DNA of 64,000 nucleotides. It comes from JBFMHP01 sp040752855 (GTDB lineage: Bacteria; Pseudomonadota; Gammaproteobacteria; RBG-16-57-12). The stretch's first letter is position 1. Each line of letters begins with the position of its first letter. Made by a program: the position numbers and the translations under genes. Below are positions 9,440 to 17,738 of this stretch, piece by piece. A model generated the notes under the pieces. The model searched no databases. It saw only the letters and a program-made list of their open reading frames with translations, and was not told the origin of the DNA. The stretch is from contig JBFMHP010000017.1 of NCBI GenBank assembly GCA_040752855.1, positions 124,001 to 188,000 on the forward strand, given 5' to 3'.

Positions 9440-9495
9440 CGTTTTACCACTCTTTTGAGATCATTATTTCGTTACTTGCCGAGTCCGCCGGGGGA

Positions 9496-10428
9496 TCACT
9501 CCGCCCGAAACACCATGGACTGAGACACACCGTTGCGTTCTATTTGAAGGGAGAGTTCATCGGCGGTGGTGAGTTTCTTGAGCACACTCAAACCGTTGGC
9601 GGGGTCATTCAACGCCACACCATTGACCGAGGTGACGATGTCCCCCGGTCTAAGACCGAACTTTCCCAACACAGTCTGGTCCCTCCCGTGACCAATGCGA
9701 TATCCGGACAACTGTCCGCCGCGCATCACCGGCACCGCCTGCACCAGGTTCATGAGACTCTCCGGCTTGCTCGCCAGAGTCTGCCGATACTGTTTCAGCA
9801 ATTGCGGCGCCTCTGGGGAAGCCCCCGTGACCTCTGGAGGCGGCTGCGCCTCGGGCGGCGGCGCCTCGTATGACTCGGGCCCAGACGGCGTACCGCCCGC
9901 GCCGGAATCCTGCGCCTGAGGCAAACTCAGGGTTTCATAGCGCCCGCCTCGCTCCAACAAGACCTGGTGGGGATGGACCTCGTGCAGACGGGCATTGCCC
10001 GGCAGGATATCGCCTACCCGATAATAATTCTCACCGCCGGACGGATCGCCGATAATAGCAGCCCCGCCGACCTTGCCTGTGGCCACGACACCACGCAACT
10101 CCAACTTCAACCGCGTCTCCTGGATCGGCGCATCTTCGACCGGCTGCCCTGAGGCCGCCCCGAACAAGTGCTGATTGCTGATCGTGGACACGTTGATGAG
10201 CTTGGCCGGCTTGTTTTCGGCCGTATTCTGCATCACAGGCGGCACCGCCGCCGAAGGGTCGGGTGTGTACACCCACTTCCAGGTCAAATCCGCCAGCATG
10301 GCACATGCCAGCAACAGTCCCAAGTATGTCATGATTGGAGGAAGCCGCCGGATGACCAAGTTCTGAATGAACTCACTCTTGGCGACCAGAAAGTTCAAAT
10401 CACTCTGTGATATCAAATCGCCCCCCAC
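9496..10428 (-). CDS. gspC: Type II secretion protein GspC with PDZ domain
   Basis: GspC (310 aa) is the inner-membrane clamp protein linking the platform to the secretin. One transmembrane helix lies near residues 33-50 (MTYLGLLLACAMLADLTW). A homology-region domain with TRLKLELRGVVA at about 105-170 binds GspD N0. A Pro-rich linker leads to a C-terminal PDZ domain (GLRPGDIVTSVNGVALNDP). The start is uncertain: the frame begins with GTG at 10428, and there is no ATG until the membrane helix. First gene of the operon; its promoter should lie in 10429-10613. Confidence 0.92.
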   Translation of the reverse strand: MGGDLISQSDLNFLVAKSEFIQNLVIRRLPPIMTYLGLLLACAMLADLTWKWVYTPDPSAAVPPVMQNTAENKPAKLINVSTISNQHLFGAASGQPVEDAPIQETRLKLELRGVVATGKVGGAAIIGDPSGGENYYRVGDILPGNARLHEVHPHQVLLERGGRYETLSLPQAQDSGAGGTPSGPESYEAPPPEAQPPPEVTGASPEAPQLLKQYRQTLASKPESLMNLVQAVPVMRGGQLSGYRIGHGRDQTVLGKFGLRPGDIVTSVNGVALNDPANGLSVLKKLTTADELSLQIERNGVSQSMVFRAE

Positions 10429-10613
10429 CAGGACTCAAACACCGCCGTCCCGCGCGCTTCAATCATCGTATCTGCCTTCATTAAGCACATATCCCGGCAT
10501 TTGCGTGATTCCCATCTGCCGGGCCGCGCCCGATCTCCCCCAACCCAGCGCAGCCGGCCATGAATAGCCGAACATTAAAACATTTAATCCGCCTATTTTA
10601 CAGCGGATATCAC

Positions 10614-11393
10614 TTAATACCCGACTTCGGTCACAATATTCAACAGCTTTTCCACATTTTGCGTCGTGATCTGGGCGATCTGCGCCCGGTCTTCCTCCCT
10701 GATCCGCGCCAGCTCATCCAGGACCAGTAAGACATTCAGCGGGGAATTTCGTTCCCCGTGCCTCCCCGCGGGCGCCATGTCCGGGGCATCGGTTTCCAGC
10801 ACGATGGACGCCAAGGGCAGCTCCCGCGCCAGTTGCCGGACGCGCCGGGCATTGGGGTAGGTCAGTACGCCGCCGAAACCCACGGCGAACCCAAGCTCTA
10901 TATAGTGCTCCGCCTGCTGGCGGCTGCCGCTGAAGGCATGGACGATCCCACCCGCGACCGGCACCCGCCTCAGACAGGCAAGCACCTCGTCGTGCGCCTT
11001 GCGCACATGCAGGATCACGGGCAGGGCGTGAGACCGGGCAATCTCCAACTGGGCCAGGAACAGATCCTGCTGGCGCGCGCGGTCGGTCTCCCGCAGATAG
11101 AAATCCAAGCCGATCTCGCCGACCGCGACGGGCCGCTGCCGCCTCACCCATTGGTCGAGCCGTTCAAGATCGCCGGTCTGGTGTTGGTGCAGAAACATCG
11201 GGTGCAGCCCCAGGGCCGGATGCAACAACGGATCGCGGGCGCACAGATCGACCAGACCGGGCCACCCCGCCGCGCTCACACCGGGGACGACAATCGCGGC
11301 GACGCCCTGACGACGACACGCCGCAAGCACAACCTCGCGGTCCTGATCGAATTCCGAAAAATCGAGATGGCAATGACTGTCGCACACCCGCAT
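10614..11393 (-). CDS. TatD family metal-dependent hydrolase
   Basis: A TatD-type amidohydrolase-fold deoxyribonuclease/hydrolase (259 aa). The metal-binding motifs are all visible: CDSHCHLDF at residues 4-12, VGEIGLDFY, ILHVRKA, HAFSGS and LETDAP. The family acts on DNA ends or D-aminoacyl-tRNA depending on the member; the substrate of this one cannot be told. It resembles the YjjV subgroup by length and spacing. An AGGTG site lies upstream of the ATG at 11393. It is transcribed divergently from the chemotaxis receptor gene and toward gspC, with about 185 bases between. Confidence 0.9.
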   Translation of the reverse strand: MRVCDSHCHLDFSEFDQDREVVLAACRRQGVAAIVVPGVSAAGWPGLVDLCARDPLLHPALGLHPMFLHQHQTGDLERLDQWVRRQRPVAVGEIGLDFYLRETDRARQQDLFLAQLEIARSHALPVILHVRKAHDEVLACLRRVPVAGGIVHAFSGSRQQAEHYIELGFAVGFGGVLTYPNARRVRQLARELPLASIVLETDAPDMAPAGRHGERNSPLNVLLVLDELARIREEDRAQIAQITTQNVEKLLNIVTEVGY

Positions 11394-11517
11394 GAGTTCA
11401 CGGCACCTGTGGCAAAGGGACTAAATCCGACCAAGATTCGGCCGATACACCTTCCACATTATAAGTGAAATACACGCACTACCCCATTCCCAACCACACG
11501 AGCAACAAGACGCCGCC

Positions 11518-13170
11518 ATGAACGACTTCATGCCGAAATGGCTCTTAGCCATGAGCATTCAGTGGAAACTGCAACTGAGTTTCTTTCTGGTCACCATGAT
11601 CACTATCATCATCAATCGCGTGGTTGGTTACGGCGAAATGGAACGCCTGATCAAGATCGCCCAAGAACATGACCTGCCCCCGGAACTCCTCGCCAAACTC
11701 GACCAAGGACTCTCCAGTTACATCACCGATTCTTTCTGGCAGTCCGGACTGGAGTTCATGCTGCTGTTCGTGATCATCGGAGTACTGGCCAACCGCTTCG
11801 TCACCCCGATCAAAAATCTGTGCACGGCGATGGAGCGCACCGAAAGAGGCGATCTCACCACACCGGTTGCCAACGAGTCGCTGGATGAAATCGGCATCCT
11901 GGAGCGCAGCTTCAACTCCATGCTCAAACAATTGAATTCGGTCATCCGCAACATCGATGACAACAGCAGCCAGATGGCGCAATCGGCCTATCAAGTGGCC
12001 GCCATTTCGCACGAGATCGCCGAGATCACCAAGCGCGAGCACAGCCACTCCTCCGAGGTCTCCGACGCCACGACCCAGCTCAAAGAGGTCACCACCACCG
12101 TGCGCTCGCTGGCCCAGGAGGCGCAGGAGCGCGTATCGCATGTCGATGTCGTGGCCAAGGACGGGCTGCAAATCGTCCAGAAGAACATCGATGAGATGGG
12201 TAAAACCGCCGCTGAGGTCGGCATCGCCTCCGATCAGGTCGGCGACCTGAAGGACTCCGCCAAGGAGATCTACCAGATCATCAGCACCATCAAGGAAATC
12301 GCCGAGCAGACCAACCTGCTGGCGCTCAACGCCGCCATCGAGGCGGCGCGGGCGGGTGACTCCGGGCGCGGCTTTGCGGTGGTCGCCGATGAAGTGCGCG
12401 GGCTGGCGCAGCGCACCACCACCTCCACCGAGCAGATCACGCGCATCATCAACGATATCAATGTGCGTGTGGCCAATGTGGCGAGCAAGATGAACGATGT
12501 CGTCACACACGTGCAGCAGAGCAAGCAGACCGCGCAGAAAACCGCCGAGGTCATCGAGCAGATGTCCCAGGCCATCGGCGCCTCGACCGCCGCCAATCAA
12601 GAGATCAGCATGGTCTCGGAGCAACAATCGGTCTATTTCGAATCCCTGAAAAAACGCCTGGACAGCCTGTTCGACACCTTCCAGCAAAACTCATCCAAGG
12701 TCGCCACCACCGCCAACATCGGCGATGATCTCTATCGGGTTTCGGAAAGCATGAAGGCGTTGCTCGGACATTTTGTCTTCGAACGGGAGCAAACCTTCGC
12801 CAGAAACGATCAGGAAAAAAGAAAATCCCCGCGCCTCAATTCGCCGCTGCGGGTGCAAGTGCGACAAAACGGCGCGCTGCATGAAAGCATCTGCAACGAC
12901 TTCAGCATGACCGGCATGCGCCTGCGCCTGCCCACGGTACTGGATAAGAAGTCGCCCATTACCCTCAAGCTCTTCCGCCCGCTCCCCGATCTTGCCGAAT
13001 ACGAACGGCAGACACCCATCGAAATCACGGGCGTGATCCGCTGGCAACGCCAGGACGGCGAACGGCAACTGTGCGGCGTGGAATTCACCAATCTCGGCAC
13101 CGCTCAAACGAAGGAGCTCAAGGGCTGTTATGCCTATTTCAACAAGCAGCCGGTATTTGCAAGCAGCTGA
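11518..13170 (+). CDS. Methyl-accepting chemotaxis protein with C-terminal PilZ domain
   Basis: A chemoreceptor (550 aa) with an unusual architecture. Two hydrophobic spans lie at about residues 19-36 and 78-96, separated by only about 40 residues, so there is no large periplasmic ligand domain. A HAMP domain and coiled coil follow, then the signalling hairpin tip EIAEQTNLLALNAAIEAARA at about 261-280 and RGFAVVADEVRGLAQRT. After the signalling domain, about residues 435-535 form a PilZ domain with the c-di-GMP signature RKSPR and NDFSMTG. This suggests that cyclic-di-GMP feeds into a chemotaxis-like array. I see no CheA, CheW or CheR genes nearby. The end reads QPVFASS, with no CheR/CheB-tethering pentapeptide. 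Confidence 0.92.
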   Translation: MNDFMPKWLLAMSIQWKLQLSFFLVTMITIIINRVVGYGEMERLIKIAQEHDLPPELLAKLDQGLSSYITDSFWQSGLEFMLLFVIIGVLANRFVTPIKNLCTAMERTERGDLTTPVANESLDEIGILERSFNSMLKQLNSVIRNIDDNSSQMAQSAYQVAAISHEIAEITKREHSHSSEVSDATTQLKEVTTTVRSLAQEAQERVSHVDVVAKDGLQIVQKNIDEMGKTAAEVGIASDQVGDLKDSAKEIYQIISTIKEIAEQTNLLALNAAIEAARAGDSGRGFAVVADEVRGLAQRTTTSTEQITRIINDINVRVANVASKMNDVVTHVQQSKQTAQKTAEVIEQMSQAIGASTAANQEISMVSEQQSVYFESLKKRLDSLFDTFQQNSSKVATTANIGDDLYRVSESMKALLGHFVFEREQTFARNDQEKRKSPRLNSPLRVQVRQNGALHESICNDFSMTGMRLRLPTVLDKKSPITLKLFRPLPDLAEYERQTPIEITGVIRWQRQDGERQLCGVEFTNLGTAQTKELKGCYAYFNKQPVFASS

Positions 13171-13177
13171 CGCCGCC

Positions 13178-14062
13178 TCAGGATCGATCCGCACGCCGCG
13201 CGCCGAACACCATCCCGCCCCAGTGATATACCGCCAGTCCAAACAGGATCATGCCGGCGCCGAGCAATGTTTGCGCCGTGATCGGTTCGCCATCGAGCAG
13301 GTTGCCCAGCATCAGCGCCGTCACCGGCGTGACCAGCGTGATCAAGGCGGCCGTGACCGCGCTGCCGTGACGCAATACATAGAAGTACAGAAAAAATCCC
13401 AATACCGAACCGAAGATCCCCAGATACACGATGGAGCCCAGCACATATTCCGGAATCGCCTGCGGCCACGGACCGCCGAACAGCAACCAAAGAAGCACGT
13501 AGCCCGGCAGGCTGAAGAGCACGCCGCCGACCGTCACCGCCAGCGGGGCGAGATCCGTCGCGAGTTTTTTCACGGCAATGCCGCTGTAGGATTGCAGCAC
13601 CACGGCCAGCACCACCGCCGCCAGACCGTAAGCGCCGCTGCCCGCGCTCAGGTCGGACGAAAACACCCCGATCAAACCCGCCAAGCCCAGCAGCAGGCCG
13701 CACAACTTGTTCCACGAGAGCGTCTCCTTCAGCCACACGACGGCCATCACACAGGTGATCAACGGCATCAGTCCGTAGATCACCGAGATGATTCCCGAGG
13801 GTATGTACTGCGCCGCCCAATACACGCACAGCAGGCCGCCGAACAGATTCACCGCCGCAGCCGCATAGACCCGCATGGCGGCGCGATCAAGCGGCAGCGG
13901 CTGGCGCAGCGCCAAGAGGATCGCGAGCCCGACCAGCGCCCCCAGCGTCATACGCGCGGTGACGCCAAACAGGAAGCCCACTTCTTGACCGCTCCACTTG
14001 ATGGCCAGCGGCGTGCTCGACCAGATCAGAATGACACCCAAATATGCGGCAGGCACGGACAT
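13178..14062 (-). CDS. EamA/DMT-family transporter
   Basis: A drug/metabolite-superfamily exporter (294 aa) with about ten predicted transmembrane helices in two EamA repeats; the first starts PAAYLGVILIWSSTPLAIKW and the second YGLAAVVLAVVLQSYSG. The family exports amino acids, metabolites or nucleotide derivatives; the substrate is unknown here. It converges on the chemoreceptor gene, whose stop is 8 bases away. The ATG at 14062 is preceded by a GGGAG site and, 22 bases upstream, by a strong hairpin with a broken U-run that could attenuate transcription. Confidence 0.9.
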   Translation of the reverse strand: MSVPAAYLGVILIWSSTPLAIKWSGQEVGFLFGVTARMTLGALVGLAILLALRQPLPLDRAAMRVYAAAAVNLFGGLLCVYWAAQYIPSGIISVIYGLMPLITCVMAVVWLKETLSWNKLCGLLLGLAGLIGVFSSDLSAGSGAYGLAAVVLAVVLQSYSGIAVKKLATDLAPLAVTVGGVLFSLPGYVLLWLLFGGPWPQAIPEYVLGSIVYLGIFGSVLGFFLYFYVLRHGSAVTAALITLVTPVTALMLGNLLDGEPITAQTLLGAGMILFGLAVYHWGGMVFGARRADRS

Positions 14063-14083
14063 TATTTTCTCCCTGAAACGAAA

Positions 14084-14113
14084 AGGGCCGCAGCTTCTGC
14101 AAGCTGCGGCCCT
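14084..14113 (-). terminator. Terminator-like hairpin in the leader of the EamA gene
   Basis: A perfect 13-bp stem (AGGGCCGCAGCTT) with a GCAG loop, read on the minus strand, is followed by TTTCGTTT just before the Shine-Dalgarno of the EamA exporter. No gene ends here, so the hairpin lies in the 5' leader of the exporter and looks like an attenuator rather than an end-of-gene terminator. No competing antiterminator fold was worked out. Confidence 0.6.
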
Positions 14114-14340
14114 CGACCGATAAATATTGTTGATAGTTTATCTAGATGCGAAGACACACAGCGCCGCCAGCCACCCAGCGCATCGCGCGGGCCGGTCGAA
14201 CATGGCGTTGTGCAATCGGCTTCGTCATCATCATGGCAGCATGCCATTTTGCATTGTGGCGCGCAAGCACTTAAACTTCACTGCCCGCGCAGCGCTGCAC
14301 CCGATTCCTTCCCCCACCACAAAAAAGGATGAAACAACGT

Positions 14341-14772
14341 ATGAAAACGCCCCTGATCTCATGCCTCCTGTTATTCACGCTCACGGCCTTGCAGGTGACC
14401 GCGCGCGCCGAAGACGCGCCTGCCGCCGCGGCACCCGAGACGCCCGCGTCCGCAACCGCCGTCACGCGCGCCCAAATCACCAGCGCCATTGCCGACCGCG
14501 AACCCACTGACAAGCTCGACAAGGTCGTCACCTCTGTCGATCGCGTGTATTTTTTTACCGAAATCTCCAACTTCTCCGGCCACACCATCCGCCATCAGTG
14601 GCTGCACAAAAATCAGCTCATGGCGGAAATCTCTTTTGAGGTCACCAGTCCGCGCTGGCGGGGATGGTCAAGCAAGAAGCTCATCCCGTCGCTGCAAGGA
14701 CCCTGGCACGTGCTGGTCTTGGACGAACAGGGCAATGTGCTGACCTCCGTGCCATTTACCTACGGCGACTGA
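14341..14772 (+). CDS. DUF2914 domain secreted protein
   Basis: A small exported protein (143 aa from ATG 14341). The N terminus is a signal peptide ending near VTARA, then an Ala/Pro-rich linker, then a DUF2914 domain. The domain is recognised from IADREPTDKLDKV, YFFTEISNFSGHTIRHQW, SPRWRGWSSKKL and PWHVLVLDEQGNVL. The function of DUF2914 is not known. An in-frame ATG at 14329 exists, but AAGGA lies about 10 bases before 14341. The gene ends 8 bases before dusA and is probably cotranscribed with it. Confidence 0.82.
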   Translation: MKTPLISCLLLFTLTALQVTARAEDAPAAAAPETPASATAVTRAQITSAIADREPTDKLDKVVTSVDRVYFFTEISNFSGHTIRHQWLHKNQLMAEISFEVTSPRWRGWSSKKLIPSLQGPWHVLVLDEQGNVLTSVPFTYGD

Positions 14773-14780
14773 GACAAGCG

Positions 14781-15806
14781 ATGGACGCGGCCGCCCCGAT
14801 CTCGCGCCGGTTCGCCGTCGCGCCCATGCTGGACTGGACCGACCGGCATTGCCGGTATTTCCTGCGCCTGATCAGCCGCCATGCCCTGCTCTACACCGAG
14901 ATGGTGACCACAGGAGCGATACTGCACGGTGATCGCGCACAGCATCTCAACTACAACACCTTCGAGCATCCACTCGCCCTGCAGCTTGGCGGCAGCGATC
15001 CGCGGGAACTGGCCGAGTGCAGCGCAATCGCCAGCGACTACGGTTATGACGAGATCAATCTCAATGTCGGCTGCCCCAGCGATCGGGTGCAGGACGGGCG
15101 CTTCGGCGCCTGCCTGATGCGGGAACCTGAACGGGTGGGGGAGTGCATCGGCGCGATGCGCGCCAAGACGCCGTTGCCGGTAACGGTCAAAACGCGTCTT
15201 GGCGTCGACGAGCATGATTCCTATGAATTCCTCTGCCGGTTCATCGAGATTGTTTCCGCCGCCGGCTGCCGCACCTTCATCCTGCACGCCCGCAAGGCCT
15301 GGCTGCACGGCCTGAGCCCAAAGGAAAACCGTGAAATCCCACCGCTCCTGTACGAGCGCGTCTACCACATCAAACGGGACTTTCCGGAACTGGAAATCAT
15401 CATCAACGGCGGCATCACCCGCTTGGATCAGGCCCTCGATCACCTGCGGCACGTCGACGGCGTGATGGTCGGCCGCGAGGCCTACCACAACCCCTATCTG
15501 CTCGCCGACGTCGATCGCCTGTTCTTTGGCGATGATCACCCGATTCCAAGCCGTGCGGAGATCATCCAGTCATTCCTGCCTTATATCGAAGCGCAACTCC
15601 GCGGCGGCTGGCGGCTGCATCACCTCACACGCCATATCCTGGGCCTCTATCAAGGGGTGCCCGGCGCGCGGCCCTGGCGCCGCCACCTGAGCGAACGCGC
15701 CCACAGACCGGATGCCGGAGTCGAGGTCATCACCTCGGCCCTGCCCGCGCAGGTAGAGGAGGTCTTTGCGAAAGAAAACGCTCGCACTTCATCGGCAAAT
15801 GGATAA
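14781..15806 (+). CDS. dusA: tRNA-dihydrouridine(20/20a) synthase DusA
   Basis: An FMN-dependent enzyme (341 aa) that reduces uridine to dihydrouridine in the D loop of tRNA. The TIM-barrel motifs are clear: FAVAPMLDWTDRHCRYF at the N terminus, LQLGGSDP, the catalytic-Cys segment INLNVGCPSDRVQDGRFGA, TVKTRLGVD, FILHARKAWL and the FMN phosphate loop INGGI with VMVGREAY. The extended GLSPKENREIPPL segment is typical of DusA rather than DusB or DusC. I chose the ATG at 14781, 8 bases after the DUF2914 gene; a longer open frame upstream overlaps that gene. Confidence 0.95.
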   Translation: MDAAAPISRRFAVAPMLDWTDRHCRYFLRLISRHALLYTEMVTTGAILHGDRAQHLNYNTFEHPLALQLGGSDPRELAECSAIASDYGYDEINLNVGCPSDRVQDGRFGACLMREPERVGECIGAMRAKTPLPVTVKTRLGVDEHDSYEFLCRFIEIVSAAGCRTFILHARKAWLHGLSPKENREIPPLLYERVYHIKRDFPELEIIINGGITRLDQALDHLRHVDGVMVGREAYHNPYLLADVDRLFFGDDHPIPSRAEIIQSFLPYIEAQLRGGWRLHHLTRHILGLYQGVPGARPWRRHLSERAHRPDAGVEVITSALPAQVEEVFAKENARTSSANG

Positions 15807-15934
15807 TAATCGAGCGAGCAATCGTTAGTATTGCTGCAAGACCGGACGGCTGGACATCGGAATATTTCATCAAAATCATTCGTATCCAACGCCTTCCTTA
15901 GTTACAAATTTTGATCTTCGAGGATGTTACACCC

Positions 15935-16138
15935 ATGCGAAATGGCATTGTGAAATGGTTCAACAGCGCAAAAGGCTATGGCTTTATCAGTCCGACAGAC
16001 GGCAGCGAAGATGTATTCGTACACTTCTCTTCAATCCAGTCTGAAGGATACAAGACCTTAAACGAAGGCCAGTCTGTAAGCTTCGAAAGCGAAATCGGCC
16101 CCAAAGGCCCGCAAACGACCAAGGTAATTCCGCAGTAA
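15935..16138 (+). CDS. Cold-shock domain protein (CspA family)
   Basis: A 67-residue single cold-shock domain that binds single-stranded RNA and DNA and melts RNA structure. It begins MRNGIVKWFNSAKGYGFI with RNP1-type KGYGFI and RNP2-type VFVHFS. Start at 15935; an ATT/ATG-preceded open frame extends 8 codons upstream but has no family support. The gene stands alone with a 128-base upstream region, which could hold a long structured leader as in other csp genes, and ends in a strong terminator. Confidence 0.95.
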   Translation: MRNGIVKWFNSAKGYGFISPTDGSEDVFVHFSSIQSEGYKTLNEGQSVSFESEIGPKGPQTTKVIPQ

Positions 16139-16160
16139 TACTCAAGAATCCTTCGCAAAA

Positions 16161-16187
16161 AAGCCCCTGTTTCAGGGGCTTTTTTTT
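16161..16187 (+). terminator. Rho-independent terminator of the cold-shock gene
   Basis: AAGCCCCTG - TTT - CAGGGGCTT followed by a run of T, 23 bases after the csp stop. The stem also has an A-run on its left side, so it may work for the minus-strand lipoprotein gene ending at 16201 as well. Confidence 0.93.
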
Positions 16188-16200
16188 GTGCGCGAAATTT

Positions 16201-16599
16201 TCACTCAAATGCTGGGAATGGCGAGGTGATCACCCAACGCTGTTGCGCGCCGTCATACTCCCAGGTTTGCGCATCACGAAGCTTTTTCATCCGGACATCA
16301 TCACTGTAGTAGTAGCCGATCTCGACCATCTGCTGCGCCGCCTGCCCGTCTTCGGAGACCGTCTTGCTCAATATGTCGTAAGCGCCCACCTTGATCTGGC
16401 GATCGGAGGTGGGGGCCACGCCCTTGATGACCTCACCCTCCTTACGAAAACCGTTTGCGGCGGTGAAATCGCCCCAGCGTATGGTGCGCTCATAACTCAG
16501 CAAGGTGCTGTTGAGCATATATTCGCGATCAATCGTCGTGGCGCAGGCGGAAAGCATCCCTGCTGCGATCATGCTCGACAGTGCGATTTTAAGACTCAT
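16201..16599 (-). CDS. Small lipoprotein of unknown function
   Basis: A lipoprotein (132 aa) with a signal peptide and lipobox LSAC, lipidated Cys at residue 19. The mature part has about 110 residues with two Tyr/Trp-rich segments, such as VEIGYYYSDDVRMKKL and QTWEYDGAQQRWVI. I do not recognise a named domain. The ATG at 16599 is chosen because GAGG lies 8 bases upstream; an ATG four codons earlier has none. It lies 56 bases downstream of the TPR lipoprotein gene on the same strand, likely in one operon with it and the cyclase. Confidence 0.8.
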   Translation of the reverse strand: MSLKIALSSMIAAGMLSACATTIDREYMLNSTLLSYERTIRWGDFTAANGFRKEGEVIKGVAPTSDRQIKVGAYDILSKTVSEDGQAAQQMVEIGYYYSDDVRMKKLRDAQTWEYDGAQQRWVITSPFPAFE

Positions 16600-16655
16600 G
16601 TCCGGCCTCATGCAGTGGTTTGAATTAACTTCGCAAAACTTTGTAGGAGAAAAAA

Positions 16656-17738
16656 CTACTTTTCGGCCTGCTTACCGCGCAGTTTCTCGAGCTTCTCCAA
16701 GACGCGTTCCGCGCGGATGATGTTGAACACCGCTTCCTCGTTGCCCGCATCCAGCGTAAGCACCTTGTTCCAACTGGCGATCGCCTCCTTGAACCGTCCG
16801 TCACGGTACAACGCAATGCCTTCATCCATCCTGGTTTTGGTGGCGGACTTGACGGCGCTACGCATCCGCTCGCGCAGCGAACCCAGCCGCTCATCCTTGT
16901 ATCCGTACCGCTCTGCTTGATCAACCAGGCTCTGGCACCTGACCAGCTCTTGCTGAGACAGGCATTGCTCGATGGCATCGAGCAGCGCGGTATATTCGCG
17001 CGCCTGTTTTTCTTCCTGCAACTTGCGCTGCTGGGCTTCCTTCTGCTGCTGTTGCCGGCTGATGCGATCGTCAAGCTGGCGATTGACCTTCATCATCTCC
17101 TCTGAAGGCGCGAGTCGCGCGGAAAGATCGAGAAACTGTTTCGCCTTGGTCAAATCCTCCTGCTCCAGCGCTGCCTTGCCGATCAGCAGCGTCTTCTCGC
17201 CCAATTCCTTTGCCCGTATCCGCGCGTTGTATAGCTGCCACTGGACAGAAAAATCCCCCGGCGCCAGCAGCGCCATATCCTGATCCAAGGCAATGCTCTG
17301 GGCCAGCCATTGAGCCTCTGCAACCAGGCGGGCCTCGGCGATCCTGGTGCGCTCGCTTTCCGATGCCTTGGCGATGCGCTCCAGCGCCGCCGCCAGGCTC
17401 GGCCGGCCGGGTATGCTCCGCCTGGCCTCTTCGAGCAGCCTGTTCACTTCCTTCCAGTCGCCCTTCTGGATCGCCCCGTCGACATTCAAGCTCAACTCGG
17501 CTTCATAGGACTCGATCAGCTCCATGATTTGATTGCCCTTGGCCTGCGCCGCAGCATAGGCTTCGTCCTCTTTATTAACGTAGCTGAGGGTGTCCAGGGC
17601 ACGGACATACTCCTTGCGTTCGACCAGCGCATCCACTTGGGCGGCGACATCACCCCTGGGCGCCATGAAATTCGCGCAACCGGTCATCAAGAGCACGGCT
17701 GACAACGCCAGGAGACTCGGTACGATTCTTATCCGCAT
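16656..17738 (-). CDS. TPR-like lipoprotein
   Basis: A lipoprotein (360 aa) with lipobox LMTGC, lipidated Cys at residue 21. The rest is almost wholly helical with repeated A-rich pairs, a Gln/Lys-rich coiled coil at about residues 225-250 (RQQQQKEAQQRKLQEEKQ), and a C-terminal TPR unit (GIALYRDGRFKEAIASWNKVLTLDAGNEEAV). Its ATG directly abuts the stop codon of the adenylate cyclase gene, so the two are co-translated and probably functionally linked. The role is unknown; a periplasmic scaffold is an inference. Confidence 0.85.
   Translation of the reverse strand: MRIRIVPSLLALSAVLLMTGCANFMAPRGDVAAQVDALVERKEYVRALDTLSYVNKEDEAYAAAQAKGNQIMELIESYEAELSLNVDGAIQKGDWKEVNRLLEEARRSIPGRPSLAAALERIAKASESERTRIAEARLVAEAQWLAQSIALDQDMALLAPGDFSVQWQLYNARIRAKELGEKTLLIGKAALEQEDLTKAKQFLDLSARLAPSEEMMKVNRQLDDRISRQQQQKEAQQRKLQEEKQAREYTALLDAIEQCLSQQELVRCQSLVDQAERYGYKDERLGSLRERMRSAVKSATKTRMDEGIALYRDGRFKEAIASWNKVLTLDAGNEEAVFNIIRAERVLEKLEKLRGKQAEK

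Noticed and set aside
14062..14247. 61-codon leader frame before the EamA exporter
   Set aside because: The TAATG junction is tempting, but there is no ribosome site and no attenuation-type codon run; kept only as a remark on the hairpin.
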